34,647 bases of DNA from Bacteroidales bacterium OttesenSCG-928-B11 (GTDB lineage Bacteria > Bacteroidota > Bacteroidia > Bacteroidales > WCHB1-69): assembly GCA_030267125.1 (NCBI GenBank), contig JAJDJJ010000016.1:1-34647 (forward strand), given 5' to 3'. Positions 25,806 through 33,200 of the stretch are shown piece after piece. A model generated the notes under the pieces. The model was not told the DNA's origin. It saw nothing but the letters and a program-made list of their open reading frames with translations, and searched no databases. Positions within the stretch are counted from its first letter, which is position 1; every line of letters starts with the position of its first letter. Both the position numbers and the translations under genes were made by a program.

Positions 25806-26882
25806 TCACTGTGTTTTCACACGCGGATCTAACCAGCCATAAATGATATCATTGATGATATTAATCAATACCAAAATAATGGATACATATAATAATGAAC
25901 CCATTACGACAGGGAAATCATAGAAATTAAGCGCATCGACAATGACAACACCCATCCCTTTCCAGTCGAAAATGTATTCTACAAAAACGGCACCGGCAAG
26001 CAATGAAGCGAGCCAACCCGAAATAGCGGTAACTACGGGATTTAGTGCATTTTTCAGTGTGTGTTTCACAATAATTGTACGATAAGGAAGTCCTTTGGCT
26101 CTTGCGGTACGAATATAATCTTGCGATAAAACGTCCAATACGGAATTTTTCGTTAACTCCACAACTAATGCCAGCGGTCTAATTCCCAGCGTAATAGCTG
26201 GAAGGATAAGGTTTTTAAGATCGATATGCAACCCCATGCCGTAGTCGTCCACACTATATAAACTACCAAACATACTCAGTCCGGTATAGTCGGCAAGCAG
26301 AAAGGCGAATACCCAGGCAAAGAGGATCGCCGCAAAAAATGAGGGGACGGACATTCCTAATACAGAGAAGAATAGAGCGACCTTATCGAACCAAGTTCCT
26401 TTGAAGATCGCACAGAAAATACCGATAGTGATCCCAACGATGATAGCGAAAAAGATAGCGACCACCGCCAACAGCAGTGTTTTCGGAAATGCTTCTGCGA
26501 TGATCTCGGTGACAGGACGTTTTGTTTGATATGAGCGTCTCAAATAGGGTTTTTTCAGCACTAACGATGAGGTGGCAAAACTGGCGATCGACACATAGTC
26601 ATAGTCGTTATCATCCAAAAACCAGAAAGATTCGGGATCATTGGTGCGGTACCAGGAAATCGGAGAAAGGTCGTTGAGGTAGGCCAAAAATTGCACTCCT
26701 ACCGGAAGATCCAAGCCCATCTCCTTGCGTATCGCCTCCTCCGTGGCCAAGTCGCTGCGCTGCCCCATCATCATGCGAGCGGGATCGGACGGAAGAATTG
26801 TGAAGAGAAAAAAGACCAATGTGATCACGCCCAACATGACTAAAAAACCGTATAAAATGCGTTTGATAATAAACTTGGTCAT
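25806..26882 (-). CDS. ABC transporter permease, DppB/OppB type
   Basis: Inner-membrane permease of the peptide/nickel ABC importer family, 358 residues. The N-terminus MTKFIIKRILYGFLVMLGVITLVFFLFTILPSDPAR is characteristic: first helix, then the PxDP motif. A periplasmic region of about 80 residues follows. The binding-protein-dependent transport domain has helices from about 125 onward, and the EAA-type loop DYIRTARAKGLPYRTIIVKH contacts the ATPase. It ends with YGWLDPRVK, also typical. No partner DppC permease, ATPase or binding protein is next to it, so the rest of the transporter must be elsewhere. It is divergent from the comEC-like gene with its own -7 box. The transported substrate cannot be judged. 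Confidence 0.9.
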   Translation of the reverse strand: MTKFIIKRILYGFLVMLGVITLVFFLFTILPSDPARMMMGQRSDLATEEAIRKEMGLDLPVGVQFLAYLNDLSPISWYRTNDPESFWFLDDNDYDYVSIASFATSSLVLKKPYLRRSYQTKRPVTEIIAEAFPKTLLLAVVAIFFAIIVGITIGIFCAIFKGTWFDKVALFFSVLGMSVPSFFAAILFAWVFAFLLADYTGLSMFGSLYSVDDYGMGLHIDLKNLILPAITLGIRPLALVVELTKNSVLDVLSQDYIRTARAKGLPYRTIIVKHTLKNALNPVVTAISGWLASLLAGAVFVEYIFDWKGMGVVIVDALNFYDFPVVMGSLLYVSIILVLINIINDIIYGWLDPRVKTQ

Positions 26883-26899
26883 CTTTTTTTAATGTGGGG

Positions 26900-26907
26900 C
26901 AAAAGTA
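26900..26907 (-). promoter_or_regulatory. -7 box of the permease gene
   Basis: Read on the minus strand this is TACTTTTG, 17 bases before the ATG at 26882. It is divergent from the comEC box 14 bases away. Confidence 0.5.
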
Positions 26908-26920
26908 ATTGTTTTTTCTG

Positions 26921-26928
26921 TACATTTG
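26921..26928 (+). promoter_or_regulatory. -7 box of the comEC-like gene
   Basis: TACATTTG fits TAnnTTTG and ends 15 bases before the ATG at 26944. It excludes the in-frame upstream start at 26926, which lies inside the box. Confidence 0.5.
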
Positions 26929-26943
26929 GGAGATTCGACTGCC

Positions 26944-29034
26944 ATGAACTACAAAAACTACCCGATTGTAAAACTGCTTTTCCCTTACCTTTTTGGCATT
27001 TTAACCGCCTATTTTTTCCCAATTTCGGAGAAGTTTACAAATCCGTTGCTTCTGTTTTTGGCACTTTTCCTACTTCTTTCTGTCATCTTTTACCGAATTT
27101 TTGGTTATAACAAACAGTGGGTTGCAGGACTTTTGCTGCAAAGTTGCTTCGTTTTCTTCGGGATTTCTTCCACAACACACTTGCTGACACCACCGGATAA
27201 TGAAGAATTACCATTGTTGCTGTTGGAAAAATCAATGTGGATCGTCACCATTTCAGACACGCCGGTTGAGAAGTCCAATAGTGTGAAATGTGTGGGAAAG
27301 ATTCAGGCGATCGATTCAAAAGTAACATTGAACGAGCAGGCGGTGTTCTATTTTCGGAAATGCGAACAGTCTGCCACTCTCCAATATGGTGATCTGTTAT
27401 TAATAAATTCACAACTATCGTTCATCGAACCACCGAAAAATCCATACGCTTTTGATTATAAGCAATATATGGAGCGACGAGGTATCAGACTCACCGGTTT
27501 TGTGGATAGTCTCAACTTTGAGATCATCGGGCAACGATCATTACATCCGGTGAAAGAATTTGCATCGAAGATCCAAAAGAAGCTCTCTCGCCAATTTGCA
27601 ATAGCAGGGCTTTCCGGTGATGAATACAGCGTAATCACTGCCATCCTATTGGGCAATGACGAGACAATGGATCCGGCATTGAAAATGCAATACAGTTCAG
27701 CGGGAGTAAGTCACATTTTATGTGTCTCCGGCATGCACGTCGGGATCATCTTTATGATTTTGGATTTTTTGTTAAAACCGTTGAATTATGGGCGGAGAAC
27801 ACGGATATTGAAATCCGTAATCCTTCTTCTATCGATTTGGGGATATGCTCAAATCACGGGATTAGCGCCTTCGGTGCAGCGTGCCGCCACCATGTTCTCC
27901 TTCGTTACGATTGGAGGATTGTTGCGCAGGAACACCAATGTTTTTCATAGCCTCTTTGCATCCCTATTTATTTTACTTGTAATTAATCCTTTATTATTAT
28001 TCGAAATCGGTTTTCAGTTAAGCTACGCCGCTGTCTTTGGCATTGTGGTTTTTCAAAAACCAATTGCCGATTTGTGGAAACCAAAATTCCGAATTGTGAA
28101 ATATTTTTGGGAGTTGGCTGCGGTTTCTGTCTCGGCGCAACTGGCAACATTCCCATTTGCAGTTTACTATTTCGGGCAGTTTCCCAACTACTTTCTTATC
28201 GCCAACCTTTCGGTTATCCTACTTTCGTTTATCGTTGTCGTTTCAGGTGTTGTGGTATTGGCACTCTCCTTTTCGAGCATGCTTTCAATTTTCGCAGGAA
28301 AGGTGCTGGCCGTAGAAATCAAAATGATGAATGGCGTTATTAGTTTCATCGAACAACTTCCGGGTGCAGTCACCACGGGCATAAACATTCATTTTCTGCA
28401 ATTGGTGGTTTTATTATTCATGGTCTATTTTCTTGGCCTATTCGTTTTGTATCCTCGTCGACGAATTTTTTTGCGAATCTATGCCCTTGCTTCACTGCTT
28501 GCTGCGACCTCCTTCTTCATTCATCTTGAACGGAAAAAGGAGATTTCCGTGACCGTTTATGCACTATCCAAAAATAGCGGCATCAACTTCAATTGGCAAG
28601 GAGAGAGTATCTTGTTGAATAATTTTATGGAAAACAAAGGCAACGCTATCTATCAATATCATATTAAAAACCATGAGTTGAAGCGGAAAATTAACAGCCA
28701 TTTACTCGATTTTGATCAAGACCTATCCCATGATGAAAAACGTTTTTTGAAACAGGATAACTTCATTGTATTCCATGATCGCACGTTTCTTTTCTGCCGC
28801 AAAGGAGATCGATTTTATGCCAGTAATTTGTTGAAAAAAGTGAATTACTTAATACTATGTGATGGCTGCCGATTAAAACCTGAGTTTTTAGAAGGTGCTA
28901 TCGCCTTTCAACAGGTGGTCATTGACGAGAGTATAACTCCTTATTATCAGAAGATATGGCAGGAGTATTGTTTGGAAAAAGGGATTGATTGCTGTTGTAT
29001 TCGGGAAGAAGGAGCCGCGGTGATCAAATATTGA
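26944..29034 (+). CDS. comEC: ComEC/Rec2 family competence protein
   Basis: Polytopic inner-membrane protein thought to form the channel that passes single-stranded DNA into the cytoplasm during transformation. It has 696 residues from ATG 26944. Several helices come first (about 5-75), then a DUF4131-type OB-like periplasmic domain with NPYAFDYKQYMERRGI. The competence domain carries the signature SSAGVSHILCVSGMHVG (about 255-271), then TGLAPSVQRAATMF and further helices to about 530. The C-terminal 170 residues are soluble. They lack the HxHxDH metallo-beta-lactamase motif found in many ComEC proteins, so this is a form without an intact nuclease-like domain. It is convergent with the M28 peptidase gene, 15 bases apart. 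No other competence gene is in the window. Confidence 0.92.
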   Translation: MNYKNYPIVKLLFPYLFGILTAYFFPISEKFTNPLLLFLALFLLLSVIFYRIFGYNKQWVAGLLLQSCFVFFGISSTTHLLTPPDNEELPLLLLEKSMWIVTISDTPVEKSNSVKCVGKIQAIDSKVTLNEQAVFYFRKCEQSATLQYGDLLLINSQLSFIEPPKNPYAFDYKQYMERRGIRLTGFVDSLNFEIIGQRSLHPVKEFASKIQKKLSRQFAIAGLSGDEYSVITAILLGNDETMDPALKMQYSSAGVSHILCVSGMHVGIIFMILDFLLKPLNYGRRTRILKSVILLLSIWGYAQITGLAPSVQRAATMFSFVTIGGLLRRNTNVFHSLFASLFILLVINPLLLFEIGFQLSYAAVFGIVVFQKPIADLWKPKFRIVKYFWELAAVSVSAQLATFPFAVYYFGQFPNYFLIANLSVILLSFIVVVSGVVVLALSFSSMLSIFAGKVLAVEIKMMNGVISFIEQLPGAVTTGINIHFLQLVVLLFMVYFLGLFVLYPRRRIFLRIYALASLLAATSFFIHLERKKEISVTVYALSKNSGINFNWQGESILLNNFMENKGNAIYQYHIKNHELKRKINSHLLDFDQDLSHDEKRFLKQDNFIVFHDRTFLFCRKGDRFYASNLLKKVNYLILCDGCRLKPEFLEGAIAFQQVVIDESITPYYQKIWQEYCLEKGIDCCCIREEGAAVIKY

Positions 29035-29049
29035 AAATGATGAGAAGTA

Positions 29050-30264
29050 TCACAACTTCCGTATCAATTCCACTATGCCTAAAGCACACTCGGCAACCCG
29101 TTCATAATTTACAACACTTAGATTATCCTTGGGTGTATGTGTCAACTCCTGAGTCTCAAAATTTTCGATAAACCATTGTGAGCTAACCGCAATTGCCGGA
29201 CAGCCATTTTGCAAAAACATGCTATGGTCGCCCTGATACCACGGCAAGCCTTCTACGATTTCGGGCATATCTTCAAAAACTTTTTGTAATGCCTTTAAGA
29301 TATGTCCGGGAAGATTGAATGGAGAAAAACAGGAAAGCCCTTCCTTGTATCCGGATCCGTCGATATTGATATTCAAAAGCATTTCGCCGAATTTGCCTGA
29401 GTTTTCTTCAACATACTTCACCTGTCCCGGCGCTCCGTAATAATCTTCTCCGTTAAGGATAACTAATTCTATCGGATAATCGGACAGCTGTTCTTTCAAC
29501 AGTTCGGCCAACAGCAATACAATAACGACTCCTGTTCCATTGTCGATGGCTCCGGGTGTACCTATTTTGGTATCTATGTGAGCAGTAATAACAATCCGGT
29601 TTCGGGCCTGATGATCATTTCGACCTATAATATTGAATGCTGTTTCGGGAATACGAATTGCTTTTGACTCCAATTCTACTCTCTGCCCAACACAAGCGAG
29701 TAGCTTTTCTCCTTCGGTATCTTTTGTATAAACCGATGGAATATCGAAATCACCGTCTTCGAACAAAGGGAAAGGGTAAACACCGCCTGCACTTACCGCA
29801 TTGCGTTCAGTGGCACAAATCAATGCTTTTGGGTTGCCTTTTTCCAATAAGGAAACAATGTATTGGTGCTCCTCGGGATTCCAAAAGGGAAAGTTCTTCG
29901 GGGCAATCTGCTGAGACGCAATCTCTCCGTGGAGGAGAACGATTTTATCCTTAATGTCGGTTTGTTCCAATTGGGCAACCGTATTAATAGCTGTCAATTT
30001 GCCTTTCACAAAACAACCTAATGAATATTCGGAAGAAAACACTTCGAATGATTCTCCGTTGCATGTTAACGTTGCACCCTCTGTTTTCCAATCGATAACC
30101 GGCAGTTCGGTCGTTTCTGTTCGCCAACCCAAATCTTCCAGCACCTTCTTTGCATAGGTTGTTGCCTTGCGGTTCCTTTCACTTCCGACCCGACGCTCGC
30201 CAATCTCGGAGCACAATATTTCTAAATGTGATTTTGCTTTTTCTGTTAATGTTTTTTTGTCCAT
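29050..30264 (-). CDS. M28 family zinc aminopeptidase
   Basis: A 404-residue metallopeptidase of the M28 (aminopeptidase Y/S-like) family with no signal peptide, so probably cytosolic. The ATG at 30264 is used; the in-frame start four codons earlier is TTG. The N-terminal part resembles a small regulatory domain with a protease-associated-like insertion (about 60-210). The catalytic domain shows the co-catalytic zinc set: ITAHIDTK with H and D, GAIDNGTG with the bridging D, LNGEDYYG where the usual EE pair is E-D, NIDGSG, and a late LTHTPKDN histidine. Substitution of the second glutamate by aspartate could affect one zinc site. The substrate is unknown. It is convergent with comEC and separated from the acetyltransferase gene by 93 bases with its own -7 box. 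Confidence 0.9.
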   Translation of the reverse strand: MDKKTLTEKAKSHLEILCSEIGERRVGSERNRKATTYAKKVLEDLGWRTETTELPVIDWKTEGATLTCNGESFEVFSSEYSLGCFVKGKLTAINTVAQLEQTDIKDKIVLLHGEIASQQIAPKNFPFWNPEEHQYIVSLLEKGNPKALICATERNAVSAGGVYPFPLFEDGDFDIPSVYTKDTEGEKLLACVGQRVELESKAIRIPETAFNIIGRNDHQARNRIVITAHIDTKIGTPGAIDNGTGVVIVLLLAELLKEQLSDYPIELVILNGEDYYGAPGQVKYVEENSGKFGEMLLNINIDGSGYKEGLSCFSPFNLPGHILKALQKVFEDMPEIVEGLPWYQGDHSMFLQNGCPAIAVSSQWFIENFETQELTHTPKDNLSVVNYERVAECALGIVELIRKL

Positions 30265-30274
30265 ACGTTGTATC

Positions 30275-30304
30275 AATTACGAATTAAAAATTACGAATTA
30301 CGAG
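30275..30304. repeat. Short ATTACGAATT direct repeats
   Basis: ATTACGAATT occurs twice in the leader of the M28 gene (about 30276-30300), with a further overlapping ATTACGA. This low-complexity repeat may be a small dispersed element. No function is implied. Confidence 0.5.
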
Positions 30305-30308
30305 AAGG

Positions 30309-30316
30309 CAAAAGTA
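30309..30316 (-). promoter_or_regulatory. -7 box of the M28 gene
   Basis: Read on the minus strand this is TACTTTTG, about 45 bases before the ATG at 30264. The repeats at 30275-30304 would lie in the transcript leader. Confidence 0.45.
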
Positions 30317-30357
30317 GGGTTTCCTAAAGTGGGGAAATTGTAAAAAAGGGGCATAAA

Positions 30358-30930
30358 TTACCTGTCCGATTCATCATCCCTCCAATGCTCCGGTTTGTTC
30401 AATTCATCGCAACACCGGATCTTCCCTTTGCCTGTTTCAAATCCCTCCGGACTGACTGCCTGAACCATCCAGTAATCGCTATATTCTTCAGCAATCGGAT
30501 AAGGTGCAAAATAGCCCAACTTGGCTGCATCGGGCAAGAAGCCATATTTCGGATAATACTCCTTATGTCCCAATACAAACACGAGGTTTGAGCCTTTCTC
30601 CCGCAACTTCTCGATCCCCGCCTTTATCAACAGGCCTCCTATGCCTTGTCGTTGATATTCCGGTTTAACAGCCAAAGGTGCAAGTATGTGCATCATCGGT
30701 TGTGTTTTCTGATTATCAAAATAGGTTCTGGTAAAAAGAATATGCCCGATTGCTTCATCTTGATAAAAAGCGAGCAACGACACGATCGGTTCCGCGGTTT
30801 TATCTGCCAATAAATCGGCTACCAACCGCGCTTCCTTGTCGTAACCAAAGGCTTGTTTCTCAACTGTCATTATATTCTCGAAGTCGTTCGGGTTTGTTTC
30901 TCTGATTTGAATGTCTTTTAAATGTTTCAT
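30358..30930 (-). CDS. GNAT family N-acetyltransferase (YhbS-like)
   Basis: A 190-residue acetyl-CoA-dependent acyltransferase. The GNAT fold is seen from IRETNPNDFENIMTVEKQAFGY. The central strand is GHILFTRTYF, then PLAVKPEYQRQGIGGLLIKAG, which holds the acetyl-CoA pyrophosphate loop (Q/R-x-x-G-x-G as QRQGIG), then FVLGHKEYYPKYGF. The strand-turn G-H-x-E/K-YYPKYGF is typical of the YhbS/COG3153 group. The acceptor substrate is unknown. It lies 24 bases downstream of the 75-residue gene, which itself follows the ATPase gene by 12 bases, so all three may share one transcript from the ATPase promoter. Confidence 0.9.
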   Translation of the reverse strand: MKHLKDIQIRETNPNDFENIMTVEKQAFGYDKEARLVADLLADKTAEPIVSLLAFYQDEAIGHILFTRTYFDNQKTQPMMHILAPLAVKPEYQRQGIGGLLIKAGIEKLREKGSNLVFVLGHKEYYPKYGFLPDAAKLGYFAPYPIAEEYSDYWMVQAVSPEGFETGKGKIRCCDELNKPEHWRDDESDR

Positions 30931-30954
30931 TGTGTAATTAAGATTGTTGTGTAA

Positions 30955-31182
30955 TTAAATCTTTCTCCCGATATAGAACACGTAACCGTAAAACGCTTTA
31001 TACTTATTGTATAAAACCTCTTCACGGCGTTGGTTGTAGATCAGGTCTTCTACTGTTTCGTTTCCGGGGTATTTCTTTAGGAAATCTTCCTGAGCCTTAT
31101 GGCATGGAGCAAAGTAGTGCTCCGCCCAGCATATTTCCGGAATAACAAATGTAGCAACAGGGATTTCCAATCTGTTAGTCAT
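30955..31182 (-). CDS. Small protein of unknown function (75 residues)
   Basis: Not recognised. It encodes 75 residues from ATG 31182, ending FYGYVFYIGRKI. Visible are two cysteines in an aromatic context (EICWAEHYFAPCHKAQ, about 17-32), a charged middle and a Tyr-rich C-terminus. There is no signal peptide or membrane helix. It sits 12 bases after the stop of the DUF4143 ATPase gene and 24 before the GNAT gene on the same strand, which suggests co-transcription. The amino-acid composition and the fit between two genes make a real gene likely. Copies of TGTGTAATTA lie on both sides of its stop. Confidence 0.6.
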   Translation of the reverse strand: MTNRLEIPVATFVIPEICWAEHYFAPCHKAQEDFLKKYPGNETVEDLIYNQRREEVLYNKYKAFYGYVFYIGRKI

Positions 31183-31194
31183 AATTTTTAAAAA

Positions 31195-32490
31195 TCAAAT
31201 GCAAAATACCGCATATAATGGAACAGATTTGATGCCATTTTCAAAGCCAAAATTCTTTTTTGATATGCGGATAGCATAAGGGGATCTGTATTTTTCGATG
31301 AAAACGCCTAAACTTTTAGAACGGTTACGTTTGCCTTTTTTCACTTCAATCGGAATGACAACACCATCTATTTGAATAACAAAATCTACTTCTGCCTTTC
31401 CGTCACTTTGCCAATAGTATGATTTGTATTCTTTGGCCGCAAAAACTTGTGCCACATAATTTTCGGTCATGGCCCCCAGAAATGTATTATCTATTTCTAT
31501 CGAAGACAATATTGCTTGCAGGGGAATTTCAGAACGCAGTGTAAGGAGCCCTATATCTCCCATGTACAATTTAAAGTTTATCAAATCGACATAAGCATTT
31601 ATGGGAATAAAACCATGTTCAAGACGTTGACATTTCAAAACAATACCAGCATAAACCAGCCACTCAATTGCTTCACCAAAAATGGTTGCTGTACCCCCAC
31701 GTTGCACTACTTTATATTGAAATTTTGTATTTTCTTTAGCCAATTGAGCTGGGATAGAATTATAACAAGCCCTAATTTTAATACTTGTAGCCGGATCGGC
31801 ATATTTTGCCATGTCAGCAATGTATTCATTCAATATGTCATGCTGAATAGATTGTATCTTTATAAAACTATTCGTCTCTATGAACTGTGCTACTACTTCC
31901 GGCATTCCTCCTATAATAAAGTATTTTTGATATAATTCCAGTGCTGCTTCATGCAGAGCTTCCGGCATTGTTTCATTTTTCCTATAATGATTTCTAATTT
32001 CTTCCGCCAGTTTATTTTTGCCCATTGCCCATAAGAATTCTTCAAAATCTAATGGGTACATGTTTATCTCATTCACTTTACCAACAGGAAAAGAGTATTG
32101 CTGTCGGTTAATCGCAACTCCCAATAATGAACCTGCTGCAATAATATGATATTCTGGCGTCTGTTCATAAAAGTATTTTAAGGAAGTTAAAGTGCGCTCA
32201 CAAGCCTGTATTTCATCAAAAAATATCAGCGTCTTTCCTGCTGTGATTTCCTGCCCCTTAGCTACTTCAATATATTGAATGATTCTTTTGGGGGAAATAT
32301 CTGTTTCGATAAATTTACAGAAAGCCCCTTCTATTTCCATATTAAGATATATGATATTTTCAAAGTGTTCTCTTCCAAATTGTTCTATGATATAGGTTTT
32401 ACCCACCTGACGTGCTCCATTTATGATTAATGGTTTTCTTCCGGGAGCCTCTTTCCATCTCATAAGAGATTCTGTAATTTTTCTTTTCAT
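31195..32490 (-). CDS. AAA ATPase with DUF4143 nuclease-like domain
   Basis: A 431-residue P-loop ATPase of the AAA_14/DUF4143 family. The ATG at 32490 is used, because the -7 box at 32503-32510 lies inside the longer in-frame extension. Walker A is GARQVGKT (25-32), Walker B LIFFDEIQ with D92-E93, and an AAGSLLG sensor segment follows. The DUF4143 part ends in a PD-(D/E)XK-like core, EVDFVI (367-372) then IEVKKG (381-386), here with the E-x-K intact, unlike the paralogue at 2744-4015. The first gene of a probable operon with the 75-residue protein and the GNAT. The family is widespread and laterally mobile, and its function has not been settled. A perfect 16-bp inverted repeat sits directly behind the promoter. 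Confidence 0.92.
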   Translation of the reverse strand: MKRKITESLMRWKEAPGRKPLIINGARQVGKTYIIEQFGREHFENIIYLNMEIEGAFCKFIETDISPKRIIQYIEVAKGQEITAGKTLIFFDEIQACERTLTSLKYFYEQTPEYHIIAAGSLLGVAINRQQYSFPVGKVNEINMYPLDFEEFLWAMGKNKLAEEIRNHYRKNETMPEALHEAALELYQKYFIIGGMPEVVAQFIETNSFIKIQSIQHDILNEYIADMAKYADPATSIKIRACYNSIPAQLAKENTKFQYKVVQRGGTATIFGEAIEWLVYAGIVLKCQRLEHGFIPINAYVDLINFKLYMGDIGLLTLRSEIPLQAILSSIEIDNTFLGAMTENYVAQVFAAKEYKSYYWQSDGKAEVDFVIQIDGVVIPIEVKKGKRNRSKSLGVFIEKYRSPYAIRISKKNFGFENGIKSVPLYAVFCI

Positions 32491-32502
32491 CGGATTTTTT
32501 TG

Positions 32503-32510
32503 CAAATATA
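32503..32510 (-). promoter_or_regulatory. -7 box of the second DUF4143 ATPase gene
   Basis: Read on the minus strand this is TATATTTG, 12 bases before the ATG at 32490. The inverted repeat at 32512-32559 begins two bases upstream and would occupy the region of the -33 element. Confidence 0.55.
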
Positions 32511-32511
32511 C

Positions 32512-32559
32512 TAATATGTTCTGAAAAGTCAAAATATTCTGATTTTTCAGAACATATTA
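32512..32559. promoter_or_regulatory. Perfect 16-bp inverted repeat, operator-like
   Basis: TAATATGTTCTGAAAA (32512-32527) is exactly complementary to TTTTCAGAACATATTA (32544-32559), with a 16-base spacer. The spacer adds a third half-site, TTCTGA (32537-32542), which makes a smaller palindrome TTCTGA-TTTT-TCAGAA with the right arm. It overlaps the upstream promoter of the ATPase gene, so repressor binding would be expected to block transcription. The regulator is unknown; self-regulation is a hypothesis. Confidence 0.6.
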
Positions 32560-32641
32560 ATGATGATCATATTTTAGATAATCACTCCTTTTCCGATTTA
32601 CCATCAGTCTAAAACGGGAATAATTTCAACGCTATTACCAG

Positions 32642-32833
32642 CTAATCTATCTTTTGACATACCGGGCAATAATAAACCGATCCTCCCAGATAAGCCTCTT
32701 TTACGATGACACTGCCACAGCAAAGGCAGTCGTTCTTCCAGGTTTTAGCAGAAAGGATGGTTTGGTAACCGCCGTTATTCCCGTAAAGATCCGTTTGCGT
32801 ATCCCGCCCGCCTTCAATGGCGGAGAAGATCTC
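32642..32833 (-). pseudogene. C-terminal fragment of an Fpg/Nei-type DNA glycosylase
   Basis: On the minus strand a frame ending at TAG (32642-32644) reads EIFSAIEGGRDT, then TDLYGNNGGYQTILSAKTW. It ends in a zinc finger: CLCCGSVIV, EAYLGGS and YYCPVCQ. This is the C-terminal signature of formamidopyrimidine-DNA glycosylase/endonuclease VIII proteins (the GGRDT...GGY block plus the CxxC...CxxC finger). Only about 60 residues remain in frame. Upstream, that frame closes with a TGA near 32880, while a neighbouring frame is open, so the gene is frameshifted and truncated. A full protein would be about 270 residues. The family call for the fragment is strong. Confidence 0.75.
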
Positions 32834-33190
32834 CCTGTTTTCTTGCGGATGCTTTCGACAAGATCTCCAACAGGATTTTCAGAAGTGTCGGGAAGGTTTA
32901 TGTCAGTACCCCAAAATTGGTTCAGGTCAGCCACAAGCTGTTGGATGAACGAGGTGTCTTGCGTTGCCGGGCTTACAAAAGTGGAGAGGGCAAGGTCTAT
33001 AATCTTCGTTTCCGTCATGTTGAAAACACTCAATGCCAGATTGAACAGGTAATCGGGCGTGAAAGAGAATTGGCTGAGATTCAACGACCGCACGTAAGCC
33101 AGCACTTTCCACTCCCAAAACACGGTGATGGGAAATGAGGAAATCTGGCTGACCGTGAAATCTGTATGAAATAGGTGCTTCCGGCATAAT
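32834..33190 (-). pseudogene. Coding-like remnant of unknown identity
   Basis: One minus-strand frame stays open through this region without a normal start codon. It reads FPITVFWEWKVLAYVRSL, then FTPDYLFNLALSVFNMTETK and, later, DTSENPVGDLVESIRKK. The composition looks protein-like and the last part may belong to the glycosylase whose C-terminus follows in another frame (32642-32833). The earlier part is not recognised. A different frame begins MPEAPISY at 33187, reminiscent of the MPE start of Fpg proteins, but nothing after it supports that. It is best seen as decayed DNA, possibly a fusion of two broken genes. Confidence 0.35.
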
Positions 33191-33200
33191 GGATTGGTTT

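Noticed and set aside
32654..33052. Plus-strand 132-codon frame
   Set aside because: It is the complement of the glycosylase remnant, whose zinc-finger and GGRDT motifs read on the minus strand.
33001..33187. MPEAPISY as the N-terminus of the broken Fpg/Nei gene
   Set aside because: Only the first three residues fit the family, and the following frame (HGQPDFLISHHRVLG...) shows no glycosylase features.
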